Assembly (NCBI GenBank): GCA_023394615.1
Contig: JAEXAI010000017.1
Location: 1 to 64,000, forward strand
Source: Actinomycetes bacterium
GTDB lineage: Bacteria > Actinomycetota > Coriobacteriia > Coriobacteriales > Eggerthellaceae
Direction: 5' to 3'
DNA length: 64,000 nt
Shown in pieces: positions 63,401 to 64,000 of this stretch. Every line of letters begins with the position of its first letter. The stretch's first letter is position 1. Both the position numbers and the translations under genes were made by a program. The notes under the pieces are model-generated. The model saw only the letters and a program-made list of their open reading frames with translations, did no database searches and was not told where the DNA came from.

Positions 63401-64000
63401 TGACGTTCTACTTCGGCCACTATGTCCTGCACACGCGTGAGATGCACGTCCATCTGTGCGAGTTTGCGCTCGCTTTTCAGCTTGCGCTGCTTGTGCTTCA
63501 ACACGCCTGCGGCTTCTTCAATGAGCGTGCGCCTGTCTTCGGGTTTGCCTTGCAGTATCGAGCTTAAATGCCCTTGGGAGATAATCGATGCCGTGCCCGT
63601 GCCCAACCCACTGTCATGCAAGATATCGAGCACGTCCATGCGTCGCGCAATCGAACCGTTAATCAAGTATTCGCTTTCACCGTTGCGATACATGCGGCGG
63701 CCCAACGACACCTCGGAAAACTCGATTGGCAACGTGCCATCGGTGTTATCGAGTACCAACTCGACTTCAGCCACACCTACAGCCTTGCGTGCGGAAGAGC
63801 CGGCGAAGATCACATCCTCCATGGCTTGGCCACGCAGATTCTTCGCGTTACGCTCGCCGAGCACCCATAATACCGCATCGGATATGTTTGATTTGCCTGA
63901 ACCGTTCGGACCGACGATAGCCGTCACTCCCGGCTCAAAAGCGAACACGCTACGATCAGCGAAAGACTTGAATCCTTTTAAGACGAGCGATTTGAGGTAC
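60466..64000 (-). CDS. smc: Chromosome segregation protein SMC (start codon at the window edge)
   Basis: The condensin ATPase. The readable frame reaches the right edge with YLKSLVLKGFKSFADRS, so only the first two bases of the presumed ATG are outside and the full protein is about 1,178 residues. Walker A is VGPNGSGKSNI, the signature LMSGGEQSLVAMALL lies near the C terminus, followed by FYILDEVEAALDDTN. Two long coiled coils flank a hinge near residues 520-640. It is 10 bp upstream of ftsY, the common rnc-smc-ftsY order; rnc would lie outside the window. Confidence 0.96.
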   Translation of the reverse strand, partial: YLKSLVLKGFKSFADRSVFAFEPGVTAIVGPNGSGKSNISDAVLWVLGERNAKNLRGQAMEDVIFAGSSARKAVGVAEVELVLDNTDGTLPIEFSEVSLGRRMYRNGESEYLINGSIARRMDVLDILHDSGLGTGTASIISQGHLSSILQGKPEDRRTLIEEAAGVLKHKQRKLKSERKLAQMDVHLTRVQDIVAEVERQVKPLERKAKRAMAYRDVSAQLADLNLDLAVDDLRALQGKWAEVGKREQEFDERIAAMRQNIASTESAAEALQVELQGRSVDAGAVAQRYRRAQASLDKLDSTVLLLHEKKRSSQSYRADLKISLENESQSSKDAEGQLAAAVESLASAQKEAAVAENAKDAAQSKSNDLRDKTRSMQGEIDEASHNRRAALQEIEGVRAAQAQTQEVLARNRAHEKLIVEQTQDLSRRLELAKQADSAAAESLAANKGALGAALKADEVARESAGRALVERDQAREAYEHAQEVWSSSSAEVKSLEEIERARRAENPMLAWISEHTGDFEQRMNPLVDAISAPSDLEDLVDELLGDDVASLIVRDKGAATRAAVRLLSAGESGKVSLVPLDTTSGERLDGINGRLIDSLTYPADAAGAVTALLGNVVVCTDAEEAMALSRQHEGSCCATRDGFIVWPSGKITCVRKSAEGENALARHRSLEAARIRLESAIADREAAARRRDLCEQKLRDAQAESLKASQQKAQLQGQESSVEAEAARASDALGALVREQQGLDVKRDATREALAKAEPDAQALEQKLQQLSDQIDSEKARLDKKREDISPIRHQADEAAAALADAKLAAATCAERVTYAERIVASRKHDIETSAAQMERTERTIARKTALLSRIDPLLDTCAALAESARLCAQKLENATEESQNSSAGLHARINEARAAARAAHDTFDAANQQLADVRVEKSRLEMQVEAAVNTIVQDCDTPLETAMQRPALQQRTQVEEQAFKLRRRIANMGTINPDAAAEYEELKARFDYLQTQMNDMLAARRSLSRIVNVIDRRMKDDFIDTYHQVDQNFSQIFGVLFPGGTGSLSLVDPDNPETTGVEVNAQPNGKRILKMSLMSGGEQSLVAMALLFAVYKTRSTPFYILDEVEAALDDTNMRRLCSYLDSMREDTQFIMITHQRRTMEMADVLYGITMQSDGVTKVMSQRLDKALHYAEE

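Overview
The window reads as a continuous piece of a chromosome from an anaerobic actinobacterium of the class Coriobacteriia, most likely Eggerthellaceae. This is inferred from gene content and protein style: a fused GlpA-type/BFD/NAD(FAD) oxidoreductase followed by a DUF1667 protein, pyruvate phosphate dikinase with its regulatory protein next to glyQS, a minimal SufC/SufB-like pair, very acidic single-pass membrane proteins, and an acyl-CoA dehydrogenase with EtfB/EtfA. Base composition looks close to half G+C (not computed). A small-genome oral genus such as Cryptobacterium would fit, but the sequence alone does not fix the species. I see no rRNA, prophage, CRISPR array or intact insertion sequence.

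Bases 1-16.4 kb form a surface-polysaccharide locus. On the minus strand rmlB, rmlC, a GT8 and a two-domain GT2 glycosyltransferase, a DUF2142 membrane protein, rmlA, rmlD and the start of a probable chain-length regulator form one array that makes dTDP-L-rhamnose and uses it. Divergent from it lie an RgpF-type rhamnan protein and a two-gene ABC exporter. Further glycosyltransferases, a GtrA flippase-like protein, a tRNA-Glu(UUC), a zinc-ribbon membrane protein, a GtrB-type transferase and a YdjC/ChbG deacetylase complete the block.

From 16.4 to 31.9 kb lie a DEAD-box helicase, the fused oxidoreductase with DUF1667, a NifX-like protein, the infC-rpmI-rplT operon (infC apparently starts at AUA behind an attenuator), two acidic membrane proteins, sufC-sufB, and a tetrapyrrole group: hemA, a cobA-hemD fusion and, 27 bp downstream, a tRNA-Glu(CUC). 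Two short elements with long inverted ends sit in the gaps at 18.4 and 28.5 kb.

From 32 to 50.2 kb come an amino-acid-type binding lipoprotein, comF, a processive GT2 enzyme, a 43-codon ORF, ahcY, a glutaredoxin, tRNA-Gly and tRNA-Pro, rdgB, murI, a REC-GGDEF-EAL protein with a frame-broken Hpt gene, the tmRNA gene, ppdK and its regulator, glyS-glyQ and lepB.

The last part is the conserved translation and secretion cluster (lepB, trmD, rimM, khpA, rpsP; then ffh, ftsY, smc). Here it is split by a 5.5-kb block holding a MarR regulator with a Cys/His-rich loop, an AT-rich operator-like region, acyl-CoA dehydrogenase-etfB-etfA and aroE. FtsY is unusual because its acidic region and basic tail are at the C terminus. 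The smc gene leaves the window at its start codon.
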